DNA of 8,258 nt from Chitinophagaceae bacterium. Lineage in GTDB: Bacteria > Bacteroidota > Bacteroidia > Chitinophagales > Chitinophagaceae. Positions 1 to 7,110 of the stretch are shown here, one piece after another. Position 1 is the first letter of the stretch; each line of letters starts with the position of its first letter. Location: contig CANEWV010000057.1 of assembly GCA_947442905.1 (NCBI GenBank), forward strand, positions 1 through 8,258. Direction: 5' to 3'. The position numbers and the translations under genes were made by a program. The notes beneath the pieces are model-generated. The model worked only from the letters and a program-made list of their open reading frames with translations, was not told the DNA's origin and ran no database searches.

Positions 1-1179
1 GGTATTTTATTTGAATGGTTTTCATTTGGCAATCCATTTCCTGCCAAAGAAAAACCTGGTTACGATAGCGCTTACAAATATTTTAATGACTTAATAATGG
101 CGGGTGCAGAAACAACACCTATTATGATGGACGCCAACGAAGACCTTTTTAGACCCACGCATGTTTTTGAAAGAGGCAGTTGGCTTTCTAAAGGAAAACT
201 GGTTGCACCTGATGTGCCTGCTGTATTACCGGGCCTTCCAAAAAATGCACCTAAAAATAGACTTGGTCTTGCGATGTGGTTAACGGATAAAAACAATCCG
301 CTTGTTTCACGCACACTCGTTAATAGACTTTGGGAACAGTTATTTGGAACGGGTATTGTTGAAACTCTCGAAGACCTGGGCACGCAGGGCTTATCGCCAA
401 CCCATCAAACCCTATTAGATTATTTGGCATGGCAACACATGCACACGCACAATTGGAGTATTAAAAAAACACTGAAAGAAATTTTACTCTCTGCAACGTA
501 TAGGCAGCAATCGATATTTACCAAAGAGCTGCTAAAAAAAGATCCGTACAATAAATTATATGCAAGAGGTCCAAGGGTAAGACTTTCGGCAGAGCAAATT
601 AGAGATCAAACACTTGCGGTAAGCACGTTATTAAGTCCTAAAATGTATGGCAAAAGTGTAATGCCGTATCAGCCAGATGGTATATGGCGTTCGCCCTATA
701 ATGGCGATGCTTGGAAATTATCGGAAGGCGAAGATCAGTATAGACGTTCACTTTATACATATTTTAAAAGAACAGCTCCTTACCCATCGATGCTCACATT
801 TGATGGCGGTGCCAGAGAAGTATGTGTAATTAGACGCATTAGAACCAACACACCCCTTCAAGCGCTTACATCATTAAACGATTCGTCTTATATTATTATG
901 GCCCGCTCTTTTGCAAAAAGTATGGACAAAGTAAATGGCTCTATTGAGGCAAAAATAAAAATGGGTTACGAAGAGATGATGTACAAACCCATTGCTCCTG
1001 CTAAATTAAATGTACTCACTAGTTTATACCAATCGAGTTTGTCAAAATACCAGAGCAATAAAAAAGCAGCAACAGTGCTGGTGAGCGATAGCACACTTGC
1101 ATCACCTACCAATAGAGCAGCCCTTGTTGTAGTAGCCAACGCCATGCTTAATTTAGACGAATGGCTCAATAAAAATTAA
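1..1179 (+). CDS. DUF1549/DUF1553 (PSD1) protein, C-terminal part; 5' end outside the window
   Basis: The reading frame is open from base 1, so the true start lies upstream; 392 residues are visible. They carry the usual DUF1553 (PSD1) landmarks in order: R-LGLAMWLTDKNNPLVSRTL-VNRLWEQLFGTGIVET (visible residues about 83-118), a G-L-P-H-LLDYLA segment, SATYRQ, RLSAEQIRDQ, a WRSPYNGD region, and the late RRSLYTYFKR and RRIRTNTPLQAL-LND blocks. Family members are usually 700-1100 residues with N-terminal cytochrome-like (PSCyt1) and DUF1549 domains; those would lie before the window. The family is abundant in Planctomycetota and occurs in Bacteroidota, nearly always next to a DUF1501 gene, as here (5-base gap). 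The biochemical role is not established; an exported or periplasmic part in polysaccharide or sulfated-polymer use is often proposed. The family call is secure, the function is not. Confidence 0.9.
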   Translation, partial: GILFEWFSFGNPFPAKEKPGYDSAYKYFNDLIMAGAETTPIMMDANEDLFRPTHVFERGSWLSKGKLVAPDVPAVLPGLPKNAPKNRLGLAMWLTDKNNPLVSRTLVNRLWEQLFGTGIVETLEDLGTQGLSPTHQTLLDYLAWQHMHTHNWSIKKTLKEILLSATYRQQSIFTKELLKKDPYNKLYARGPRVRLSAEQIRDQTLAVSTLLSPKMYGKSVMPYQPDGIWRSPYNGDAWKLSEGEDQYRRSLYTYFKRTAPYPSMLTFDGGAREVCVIRRIRTNTPLQALTSLNDSSYIIMARSFAKSMDKVNGSIEAKIKMGYEEMMYKPIAPAKLNVLTSLYQSSLSKYQSNKKAATVLVSDSTLASPTNRAALVVVANAMLNLDEWLNKN

Positions 1180-1184
1180 TTCCC

Positions 1185-2681
1185 ATGACGCAAAAAGAAT
1201 TACATAACCAGCGCCTAGTTAGAGAAGCCCAAAAAGTGGTGATGCAGCAGCATACACGCAGACATTTTATTAAAGAAAGCGCCATGGGTTTAGGTGCACT
1301 TGCACTAGGCAATTTATTAGGCGGTTGCAGCACAGGAAGTAATAATATATTTGATGCCACCAATCCATTAGCGCCAAAGGCCGCTCCATTTTTAGGAAAA
1401 GCCAAGTCAGTTATTTATTTACACATGGCAGGCGCACCTTCTCAATTAGAAATGTTTAGCTATAAGCCGGAGCTTGCTAAATTAGACGGTCAAGATTGTC
1501 CGCCTTCATTACTCAACGGGAAAAAATTTGCATTTATTAGAGGCGTTCCTAAAATGCTAGGCCCACAAGCAAGTTTTAATAGATATGGCCAGAGTGGTAC
1601 TTGGGTTTCAGAAAACCTACCACACTTATCTACCGTTATTGATGACGTAGCCGTGCTTCAGGCCGTTACCACCGATCAGTTCAACCACGCACCTGCGCAA
1701 CTACTCATGCATACAGGAACGCCTCGTTTAGGTAGGCCTAGTATGGGTTCTTGGGTAACCTATGGCCTTGGTACCGAAAATAAAAACCTTCCGGGATTTG
1801 TGGTACTCACTTCGGGCGGTAATAATCCGGATGCTGGAAAAAGTGTTTGGGGAAGTGGTTTTTTACCAAGTGTGTATCAAGGTGTGCAGTGCCGCAGCGA
1901 AGGCGATCCTGTTTTATTTATTAAAGATCCTGCAGGCATGGACCGCGATATTAGAAAAGCAAGTATCGACGCTATTAATAAAGTCAATGAAGAATCTTAT
2001 AACGAGTATCAAGATCCAGAAACCTTGTCTCGTATTTCTCAATACGAACTGGCGTACAAAATGCAAATTTCTGTACCGGGTGTTATGGATATTAGTACCG
2101 AGCCGGAATATATTCATGAAATGTATGGCACCAAACCAGGCGAATCATGTTTCGCCAACAACGTTTTACTCGCGCGCAAGCTGGTAGAAAAAGGCGTTCG
2201 CTTTGTACAACTATTTGATTGGGGTTGGGATACACACGGCGACTCTGCGGGCAACGCCGTAGACATTGGATTAAAAAATAAATGCCGAAAAATTGATAGA
2301 CCTATAACCGCGCTTTTACAAGATTTAAAACAAAGAGGTTTACTCGATGAAACACTGGTTGTGTGGGGTTCTGAATTTGGCAGAACGCCAATGCAAGAAA
2401 ATAGAGATGGTAAAACCATGCCATTTAAAGGTCGCGATCACCATGGCGAAGCCTTTTCGATGTGGATGGCTGGCGGTGGCATTAAAGGCGGAACTACCTA
2501 TGGCGAAACAGATGAAATTGGCTACAATATTGTAAGCGGTAAAGTAGAAACATTTGATGTGCAGGCTACTATTTTAAATCAATTAGGTTTTGACCACGAA
2601 AAATTCACCTACGAATCTCAAGGTCGAAACTTTAGATTAACAGATTTAAGTGGCAAAGTTATTCATGATATTATAGCTTAA
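1185..2681 (+). CDS. DUF1501 family protein, Tat-type lipoprotein (sulfatase/alkaline phosphatase fold)
   Basis: A 498-residue protein of normal length for the DUF1501 family, which shares the alkaline phosphatase/sulfatase fold. The N-terminus has a twin-arginine motif (R25-R26-H-F-I-K), a hydrophobic stretch, and a lipobox LGGC ending at C48, so it is probably exported folded by Tat and lipid-anchored. Likely metal or active-site motifs are W348-D-T-H351, G395-S-E-F-G-R400-T-P and D418-H-H420, all typical of the family. The start at 1185 leaves 24 residues before the RR motif; an internal ATG at 1242 (M20) would give a more ordinary Tat leader, and neither has a clear ribosome binding site. 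It is co-transcribed with the PSD1 gene upstream (5-base gap) and the cytochrome gene downstream (2-base gap). The family assignment is strong; the substrate is unknown. Confidence 0.92.
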   Translation: MTQKELHNQRLVREAQKVVMQQHTRRHFIKESAMGLGALALGNLLGGCSTGSNNIFDATNPLAPKAAPFLGKAKSVIYLHMAGAPSQLEMFSYKPELAKLDGQDCPPSLLNGKKFAFIRGVPKMLGPQASFNRYGQSGTWVSENLPHLSTVIDDVAVLQAVTTDQFNHAPAQLLMHTGTPRLGRPSMGSWVTYGLGTENKNLPGFVVLTSGGNNPDAGKSVWGSGFLPSVYQGVQCRSEGDPVLFIKDPAGMDRDIRKASIDAINKVNEESYNEYQDPETLSRISQYELAYKMQISVPGVMDISTEPEYIHEMYGTKPGESCFANNVLLARKLVEKGVRFVQLFDWGWDTHGDSAGNAVDIGLKNKCRKIDRPITALLQDLKQRGLLDETLVVWGSEFGRTPMQENRDGKTMPFKGRDHHGEAFSMWMAGGGIKGGTTYGETDEIGYNIVSGKVETFDVQATILNQLGFDHEKFTYESQGRNFRLTDLSGKVIHDIIA

Positions 2682-2683
2682 AA

Positions 2684-4105
2684 ATGATACAAATGATTAG
2701 TGCTGGTATTGGCAGGTTACACCCTGTTTTTGTTCACTTGCCTATTGGCATTTTACTCTTTGCTGCCCTACTATTTTTTGCATCAAAAAAACAAAGGTTT
2801 GCAAATATGTCATTGGCGGTAGCGCCTGCACTTGCCATTGGTTCTTTTTTTTCGATCCTATCCTGCATTACCGGTTATTTACTTTCTATTTCAGATGCGT
2901 ATAACGAGGATATTATTTTTAAGCATCAGTGGCTGGGCATTGCAACGGCCGTTACAAGTGTTGTATGTTATTTCGTTTATCAAAAAAAACAAGGACTGTT
3001 TGGCATATTCATTACGCTATTATCTACACTAATTATGGTTACCGGACATTACGGTGGTAGCCTTACGCATGGAGCGGATTATTTAACGGCTTCCTTTAAT
3101 AAAAGTACAAGTGATGCTAAAAAAGTAATAGCCAATATAGATGAAGCAGTTGTATACACAGATATTATTGAGCCGATCCTCGCAACCAAATGTTACAGTT
3201 GCCATGGCGAAAGCAAACAAAAAGGAAAATTAAGACTTGATCTTCCCAATTATATTTTACAAGGCGGCGAAGAAGGAAAAGTATTAACTCCTTACCAACC
3301 CGGCAGCAGTGAAATCATAAACCGCTTATTACTGCCTACCTCTAACGAAGAACATATGCCACCCAAAGAAAAACCACAGCTTACAAAAGACGAGGTTGCT
3401 TTACTACACTGGTGGATAGAGTCGGGCGCAAATTTTACGGCAGCTGTAAAAAACACAAAACAAACGGCCGCAATTAAAGGACTATTGGCATCGTTTTCAA
3501 ATGGTGCAAGCGGTGGTGACGATGGTGCAAACGCCTCTTCAGGAGCCAGCATTCTCCCAACTAAAAATGCAAGCCCAATATTTGCAGATCTATTGGCTCA
3601 GTTAACCAAAGAAGGCATTGTAGTGGTGCCCGTTGTAAACGGATCTAATTATGTGCGTGCCAATTTAATTGGTGTCGAAAATCTAAGCGCGCAAACCTTT
3701 CAACTATTATCCAAAATATCAGATCAGCTATTACAATTAAACGCATCCTTTACAGCTGTTAAAGACGAACATTTATTGGCCTTATCTAATTGCAAACAGC
3801 TTAAACAACTTGAATTAAATGGCACTGCAATAACCAATAAAGGACTTGCATCACTTACTGCATTAGAAAATTTAGAAAGTTTAAGTATCACGCAAACAAA
3901 AGTTACCGCTGATGGGATTGGCAATGTAAGCGCGCTAAAAAAATTAAAAAAAGTATACCTCTATGGTACTGGTTTTACAAATGCAGCTGTTGCAGCGTTA
4001 AAACAAAAAATGCCAGGGTTACTAATAGATACGGGAGGATATAAATTACCGATTTTAGCAACAGATACTACAGAAGCTAAAGCACCAGTGGTAAAAACCA
4101 ATTAA
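2684..4105 (+). CDS. Membrane protein with DUF2231-like helices, planctomycete-type cytochrome c domain and leucine-rich repeats
   Basis: A 473-residue modular protein. Residues about 12-125 form four hydrophobic helices and open with R-LHPVFVHLPIG, the hallmark of DUF2231-like membrane domains. Residues about 155-255 are a PSCyt1-type cytochrome domain with heme motif C170-Y-S-C173-H174, a KGKLRLD stretch and a probable distal heme ligand in M225-P-P, ending in a W-W-I-E-SGA helix. A Gly/Ser/Ala-rich linker (about 270-292) leads to a C-terminal part (about 340-450) with leucine-rich repeats of the LKQLELNGTAITNKGL kind. This predicts a membrane-anchored, periplasmic single-heme electron carrier with a protein- or glycan-contacting tail. 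The start follows the DUF1501 stop by 2 bases; a second ATG at 2693 is possible. It is the last gene of the operon. Its electron partner is not known. Confidence 0.88.
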   Translation: MIQMISAGIGRLHPVFVHLPIGILLFAALLFFASKKQRFANMSLAVAPALAIGSFFSILSCITGYLLSISDAYNEDIIFKHQWLGIATAVTSVVCYFVYQKKQGLFGIFITLLSTLIMVTGHYGGSLTHGADYLTASFNKSTSDAKKVIANIDEAVVYTDIIEPILATKCYSCHGESKQKGKLRLDLPNYILQGGEEGKVLTPYQPGSSEIINRLLLPTSNEEHMPPKEKPQLTKDEVALLHWWIESGANFTAAVKNTKQTAAIKGLLASFSNGASGGDDGANASSGASILPTKNASPIFADLLAQLTKEGIVVVPVVNGSNYVRANLIGVENLSAQTFQLLSKISDQLLQLNASFTAVKDEHLLALSNCKQLKQLELNGTAITNKGLASLTALENLESLSITQTKVTADGIGNVSALKKLKKVYLYGTGFTNAAVAALKQKMPGLLIDTGGYKLPILATDTTEAKAPVVKTN

Positions 4106-4147
4106 CTGAAAATAAATTACGGTATTAAGCTAACTACTTGCCGTTTA

Positions 4148-4366
4148 TTATCCGCTAATCATGCGCACATATAAATCCTCTACCTTTTTACGTGCCCAAG
4201 GGGTTTTGCGTAAAAACTTAAGGCTCGATTGAATGCTCGGATTATCATTAAAACAATTGATAGGGATATGCTGCCCCAAATCTTCCCAGCCAAAATAAGC
4301 AACCAGTTCAGTTACTATTTTTTCGAGGGTTTTACCGTGTAAGGGGTCATTTGACACTTGTTGCAT
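4148..4366 (-). CDS. VF530 (DUF2132) family small protein
   Basis: A 72-residue protein from the chosen start. Nearly the whole length matches the VF530/DUF2132 family: [16 protein letters not shown], then FGWEDLG, then [18 protein letters not shown], then [13 protein letters not shown]. The family was named for a Vibrio fischeri protein and is described as a putative DNA-binding fold; the cellular role is unclear. The frame stays open to an ATG at 4435, but the extra N-terminal residues are unlike the family and overlap the divergent pseudouridine synthase gene. The ATG at 4366 ([12 protein letters not shown]) gives the usual length. An ATG at 4393 is the alternative and would interlock with the neighbour's ATG. 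The gene converges on the operon ending at 4105, with a 42-base gap that shows only a weak hairpin. Confidence 0.85.
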   Translation of the reverse strand: MQQVSNDPLHGKTLEKIVTELVAYFGWEDLGQHIPINCFNDNPSIQSSLKFLRKTPWARKKVEDLYVRMISG

Positions 4367-4391
4367 ATGCAATATTAAGTAATTTGCTGCC

Positions 4392-5006
4392 ATGACAGCA
4401 CACCGATACTTTGTAGTACATAAACCAGTAAACATGGTTTCTCAATTTATCAGCTCTCATGATGTTAATTTACTAGGTAGTTTAAATTTTGATTTTCCGG
4501 AGGGCACCCATGCCATTGGTAGATTAGACAACCATTCGGAAGGGCTATTATTATTAACCACCAATAAAAAAGTAACCAAGCTTTTATTTCAAGGCCATAA
4601 GCCGCATACTAGAACATATCTGGTTCAAGTTAAAAATAAAATAACCCCTGCCACGGCAGATGCACTAGCAAATGGCATCCAAATTAGTGCACCCGGCGGA
4701 AGCGCTTATTTAACCAGCCCATGCACTGTTAACATTGTCGAGGACCCAGCAGTGTATAGTCATTTATTTGAATCGTCTTTACTAACGCCAGCAATACCCC
4801 TGCATCAAAATGTAGTAACCAGTTGGGTGCTCATTACTTTAACCGAAGGAAAATTCCATCAGGTGCGTAAAATGGTGGCAGCCGTGCATCACCGCTGCAT
4901 CAGACTTATAAGAGTAGCCATCGAAAATATTTATTTAGGGGAGTTACCTGCAGGTGGTGTAAAAGAAATACAGGAAGATGATTTTTTTAAACTCCTTGAT
5001 CTTTAA
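4392..5006 (+). CDS. rluE: RluE-like rRNA pseudouridine synthase (RsuA/RluB/E/F family)
   Basis: A 204-residue enzyme that isomerises a uridine to pseudouridine in ribosomal RNA. The catalytic motif is G43-R-L-D46[10 protein letters not shown], with D46 the expected catalytic aspartate. Other family blocks are the N-terminal [14 protein letters not shown] (nucleotide-loop strand), TRTYLVQV (73-80), [19 protein letters not shown] (142-161) and RLIRVAI. There is no N-terminal S4 domain, so it resembles E. coli RluE, which modifies U2457 of 23S rRNA; the VEDPA and TSW-ITL segments also favour RluE over RsuA. The exact target in this organism is inferred. The ATG at 4392 suits the family N-terminus. 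It is divergent from the VF530 gene and convergent with the cyclase-dioxygenase gene, sharing the bases TTAA (5003-5006) for both stop codons. Confidence 0.9.
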   Translation: MTAHRYFVVHKPVNMVSQFISSHDVNLLGSLNFDFPEGTHAIGRLDNHSEGLLLLTTNKKVTKLLFQGHKPHTRTYLVQVKNKITPATADALANGIQISAPGGSAYLTSPCTVNIVEDPAVYSHLFESSLLTPAIPLHQNVVTSWVLITLTEGKFHQVRKMVAAVHHRCIRLIRVAIENIYLGELPAGGVKEIQEDDFFKLLDL

Positions 5007-7021
5007 GCCTCTTTTTTATAGAAAAGATGCATCAGAATAATATGCGGAAGGCTTACACAAGCCAAGAAAACAAAAAAAGTAGCAGCGTAGGATTGTATCA
5101 GCCTCGCATTTGCATTTTGCAGGTATAAAATGATTGCAAAAATAAAGAGCGCCCCCATGTTAAAAGGCAAAGACTGTAGGTACAGTTTTTTTGTAGGCGT
5201 TTTGAGTTTAGTAGCGATATGCCCCCAAGCATTTATACTATGCGAACCAACAAAGTACAATCCAAAAGCAAGCATCAGTGGCATTTGCATACCAAGTACA
5301 AGTATCGCCATTAAATACACGCAGGTTTTTTTAGACATCCACCAAATTGGGAGTATTGAAAAATACGAAACTGCAAGTACTGCATTTTTATACGCGTAAA
5401 GGTCTACCCTTTCTAAAAAACTTGAAACGCCGTTTATGCTATTAAGTACCAAAATGGATGTTTCAAGATGCGAAAAAATAATAAAGAGTAAAATAGACAA
5501 CCCTATTATAAACGCATACAGCTTTTGCGATACCGAATCAAGTGAAACACGCATTTCCACCATTTCAGATTCACCAAAATGATACGCCGAATAAGCTATA
5601 AATAATAGTAATGAAAATACTGGAAACCACTGCCAGAGTGCAAAATAAGCTGCTATAATACATACATACTGCACCACAAACCTTACGAGGTTAAAATTTT
5701 TAGACTGCACCAATAAATGATCGACAGCACCATGCGGAAGCCCAACTGCCAATAGGCCTGCAATTAAACCCGTGTATCCAAACTGGCTAGCCACTGCTGG
5801 GCTCATCCACTCTAGAAAAAAATACAAAGCCATGCATCCAACTGTATATAAGTACCCTTTTTTAAAATAGCTCGTAAAGTAAATGCCACAGGCCCTTAAA
5901 AATGGAAAGATTGGTAGTGATGCAAATATTTTTATTTCAGCGGACACCGTAGACTTCTCTTCTAAAAAAGAAAAAATAGCCTGAATAGAATTTTTTTGAA
6001 ACAGCGCCGTAAATATTTTTTTACCTAGTTGTGGCCATCTAATTAAAATAATTAAAAGAAGGTGATCGTAAAACAAAAAACGGGTTTTTGATGATTCTGA
6101 TTTTGCAGAATTTTCAAATGCCGCTGCAAATTCATACATCTTTTTAAAACCATACCCTGTGGTAGGCTTAATTAAATTAGCACGAGCACCCATATGAATA
6201 ATACGGTCATCAACAGATGCTGGGTGTTTTAATACCGTCATGGGAATGCAGCCTTCTTCTTCGGCGATAATTTCATAACCGCCAAACTGAGCACTAATTT
6301 TATCATCCAATATTTTTTTTGCGTAATCAACATCAATGGTATCAACGCCAAATCTGGTAAGTTCTACCAAACACTCATTTGGGGCATATGGTAAGTTGTA
6401 AACAAACTGCGTATAGTTAGACTGATCCACATCAAAATTCATCATTTGAAATGTATCCGTACTTAATAACGCCTCTTTTAAACGAATATGGTATCCAAAA
6501 AATGTCTGAAGTAAATAAGACTTATTGTTAGCCTCTGGCGCAAAATTGGGTGGTCTACTATCAAAAACAATAGCGCCTTTTATAGCCTTGCTGTCAAAAG
6601 CAATTTCGACATGATTTGTATGTGGATTTAAACTTTCTACTTGCGCTTCAAACACATCAATAGGGTGAGATGCAATGGTAGCTTGCAAGAAATTATAAAA
6701 ATCGATACTTCTTATACAATGATAAGGTTGGTCCTGAATGGATTGAACCTTTGTTGCATTGGTTTGAACAAATTGATACTGATAACTAATGATAGAGGAA
6801 AGGTCTTTAACGATAGATGCATCAGGAGTAGACCAAAAACAATAGGTTTTATCGTTTATGTTTTTTTGTGCTTTTTCAATGACAGCAATGCGCTTTGTAT
6901 GTTGGTATCCTCTTTTAATGAACTCTAACAACATGAGTCCATTGGAAGCGCCCATTCCAATAAACACATAATCATAGGGAGTGTCACGGTTATTGGCATT
7001 ATGATTTTGGTCTGAAAACAT
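5003..7021 (-). CDS. crtY-blh: Fused lycopene beta-cyclase (CrtY) and Brp/Blh beta-carotene 15,15'-dioxygenase
   Basis: A 672-residue fusion of two normally separate enzymes, both about full length. Residues about 15-378 are a CrtY-type lycopene cyclase: dinucleotide-binding YDYVFIGMGASNG (G22, G24, G28), D57-K-T-Y-C-F-W63, RSIDFYNFL, VFDSRP (152-157), FFGYHI, E256-GCIPMT, and H276-MGARANLIKPTTGYGF292. Residues about 385-672 are a multi-helix membrane Brp/Blh domain with GLPH430-G-A-V-D-H435, YH481-FGESEM, SH594-S-I-N-AWGH601 and SLPH660-IILMH665, whose histidines are the candidate iron ligands. Together the two halves would turn lycopene into beta-carotene and cleave it to two retinals at the membrane. 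The gene follows a proteorhodopsin gene on the same strand, 89 bases away across a hairpin. The frame runs through the junction without a stop; internal ATGs at 5833 (M397) and nearby could in principle start a separate dioxygenase but lack a ribosome binding site. No Shine-Dalgarno precedes 7021, as usual in Bacteroidota. Confidence 0.93.
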   Translation of the reverse strand: MFSDQNHNANNRDTPYDYVFIGMGASNGLMLLEFIKRGYQHTKRIAVIEKAQKNINDKTYCFWSTPDASIVKDLSSIISYQYQFVQTNATKVQSIQDQPYHCIRSIDFYNFLQATIASHPIDVFEAQVESLNPHTNHVEIAFDSKAIKGAIVFDSRPPNFAPEANNKSYLLQTFFGYHIRLKEALLSTDTFQMMNFDVDQSNYTQFVYNLPYAPNECLVELTRFGVDTIDVDYAKKILDDKISAQFGGYEIIAEEEGCIPMTVLKHPASVDDRIIHMGARANLIKPTTGYGFKKMYEFAAAFENSAKSESSKTRFLFYDHLLLIILIRWPQLGKKIFTALFQKNSIQAIFSFLEEKSTVSAEIKIFASLPIFPFLRACGIYFTSYFKKGYLYTVGCMALYFFLEWMSPAVASQFGYTGLIAGLLAVGLPHGAVDHLLVQSKNFNLVRFVVQYVCIIAAYFALWQWFPVFSLLLFIAYSAYHFGESEMVEMRVSLDSVSQKLYAFIIGLSILLFIIFSHLETSILVLNSINGVSSFLERVDLYAYKNAVLAVSYFSILPIWWMSKKTCVYLMAILVLGMQMPLMLAFGLYFVGSHSINAWGHIATKLKTPTKKLYLQSLPFNMGALFIFAIILYLQNANARLIQSYAATFFVFLACVSLPHIILMHLFYKKEA

Positions 7022-7044
7022 GCAAGCGAAAAAACGATAACGTT

Positions 7045-7091
7045 TAAAAAATAAAAGGCGAGGTGTGCAATAAACACATACCTCGCCTTTT
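7045..7091 (-). terminator. Intrinsic terminator or attenuator hairpin between the rhodopsin and cyclase-dioxygenase genes
   Basis: The arms AAAAGGCGAGGT (7053-7064) and ACCTCGCCTTTT (7080-7091) are perfectly complementary over 12 bases. GTG/CAC pairing extends the stem past a 2-base bulge, around a CAATAAA loop. Read on the - strand, the stem is followed by a T-rich run (TTTTATTTTTTAAA, 7056 down to about 7043), as in a factor-independent terminator. It lies just after the rhodopsin stop and before the crtY-blh start, so it should end most rhodopsin transcripts and allow limited read-through. The + side also has a short T run, but no + gene leads into it. Confidence 0.85.
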
Positions 7092-7110
7092 TATAAAACT
7101 ATTGAATCAA

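Noticed and set aside
1762..2187. 141-codon open frame overlapping the DUF1501 gene in another frame
   Set aside because: It lies wholly inside a gene with clear family motifs, and its own translation matches no recognisable family.
4118..4143. ACGG/CCGT pairing between the cytochrome gene and the VF530 gene as a terminator
   Set aside because: Only 4 base pairs around a loop of about 18 bases, with no T-tract; too weak to call.
4367..4435. N-terminal extension of the VF530 frame to an ATG at 4435
   Set aside because: The extra residues do not resemble the family, and they overlap the start of the well-supported divergent pseudouridine synthase gene. The internal ATG at 4366 gives the usual length.
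4999..5030. ATCTTT/AAAGAT inverted repeat at the convergent rluE/crtY-blh ends as a terminator
   Set aside because: Six A/T-rich pairs with a long loop are not a credible terminator stem.
5130..5399. 89-codon + strand open frame inside the dioxygenase region
   Set aside because: It is the antisense shadow of the conserved dioxygenase membrane segments and has no recognisable domain.
5820..5900. A hidden gene boundary or sequencing frameshift that falsely joins cyclase and dioxygenase
   Set aside because: The frame is continuous, both halves keep full length and their end motifs, and the joining segment is ordinary hydrophobic protein. A missed stop cannot be excluded without reads, but nothing suggests one.
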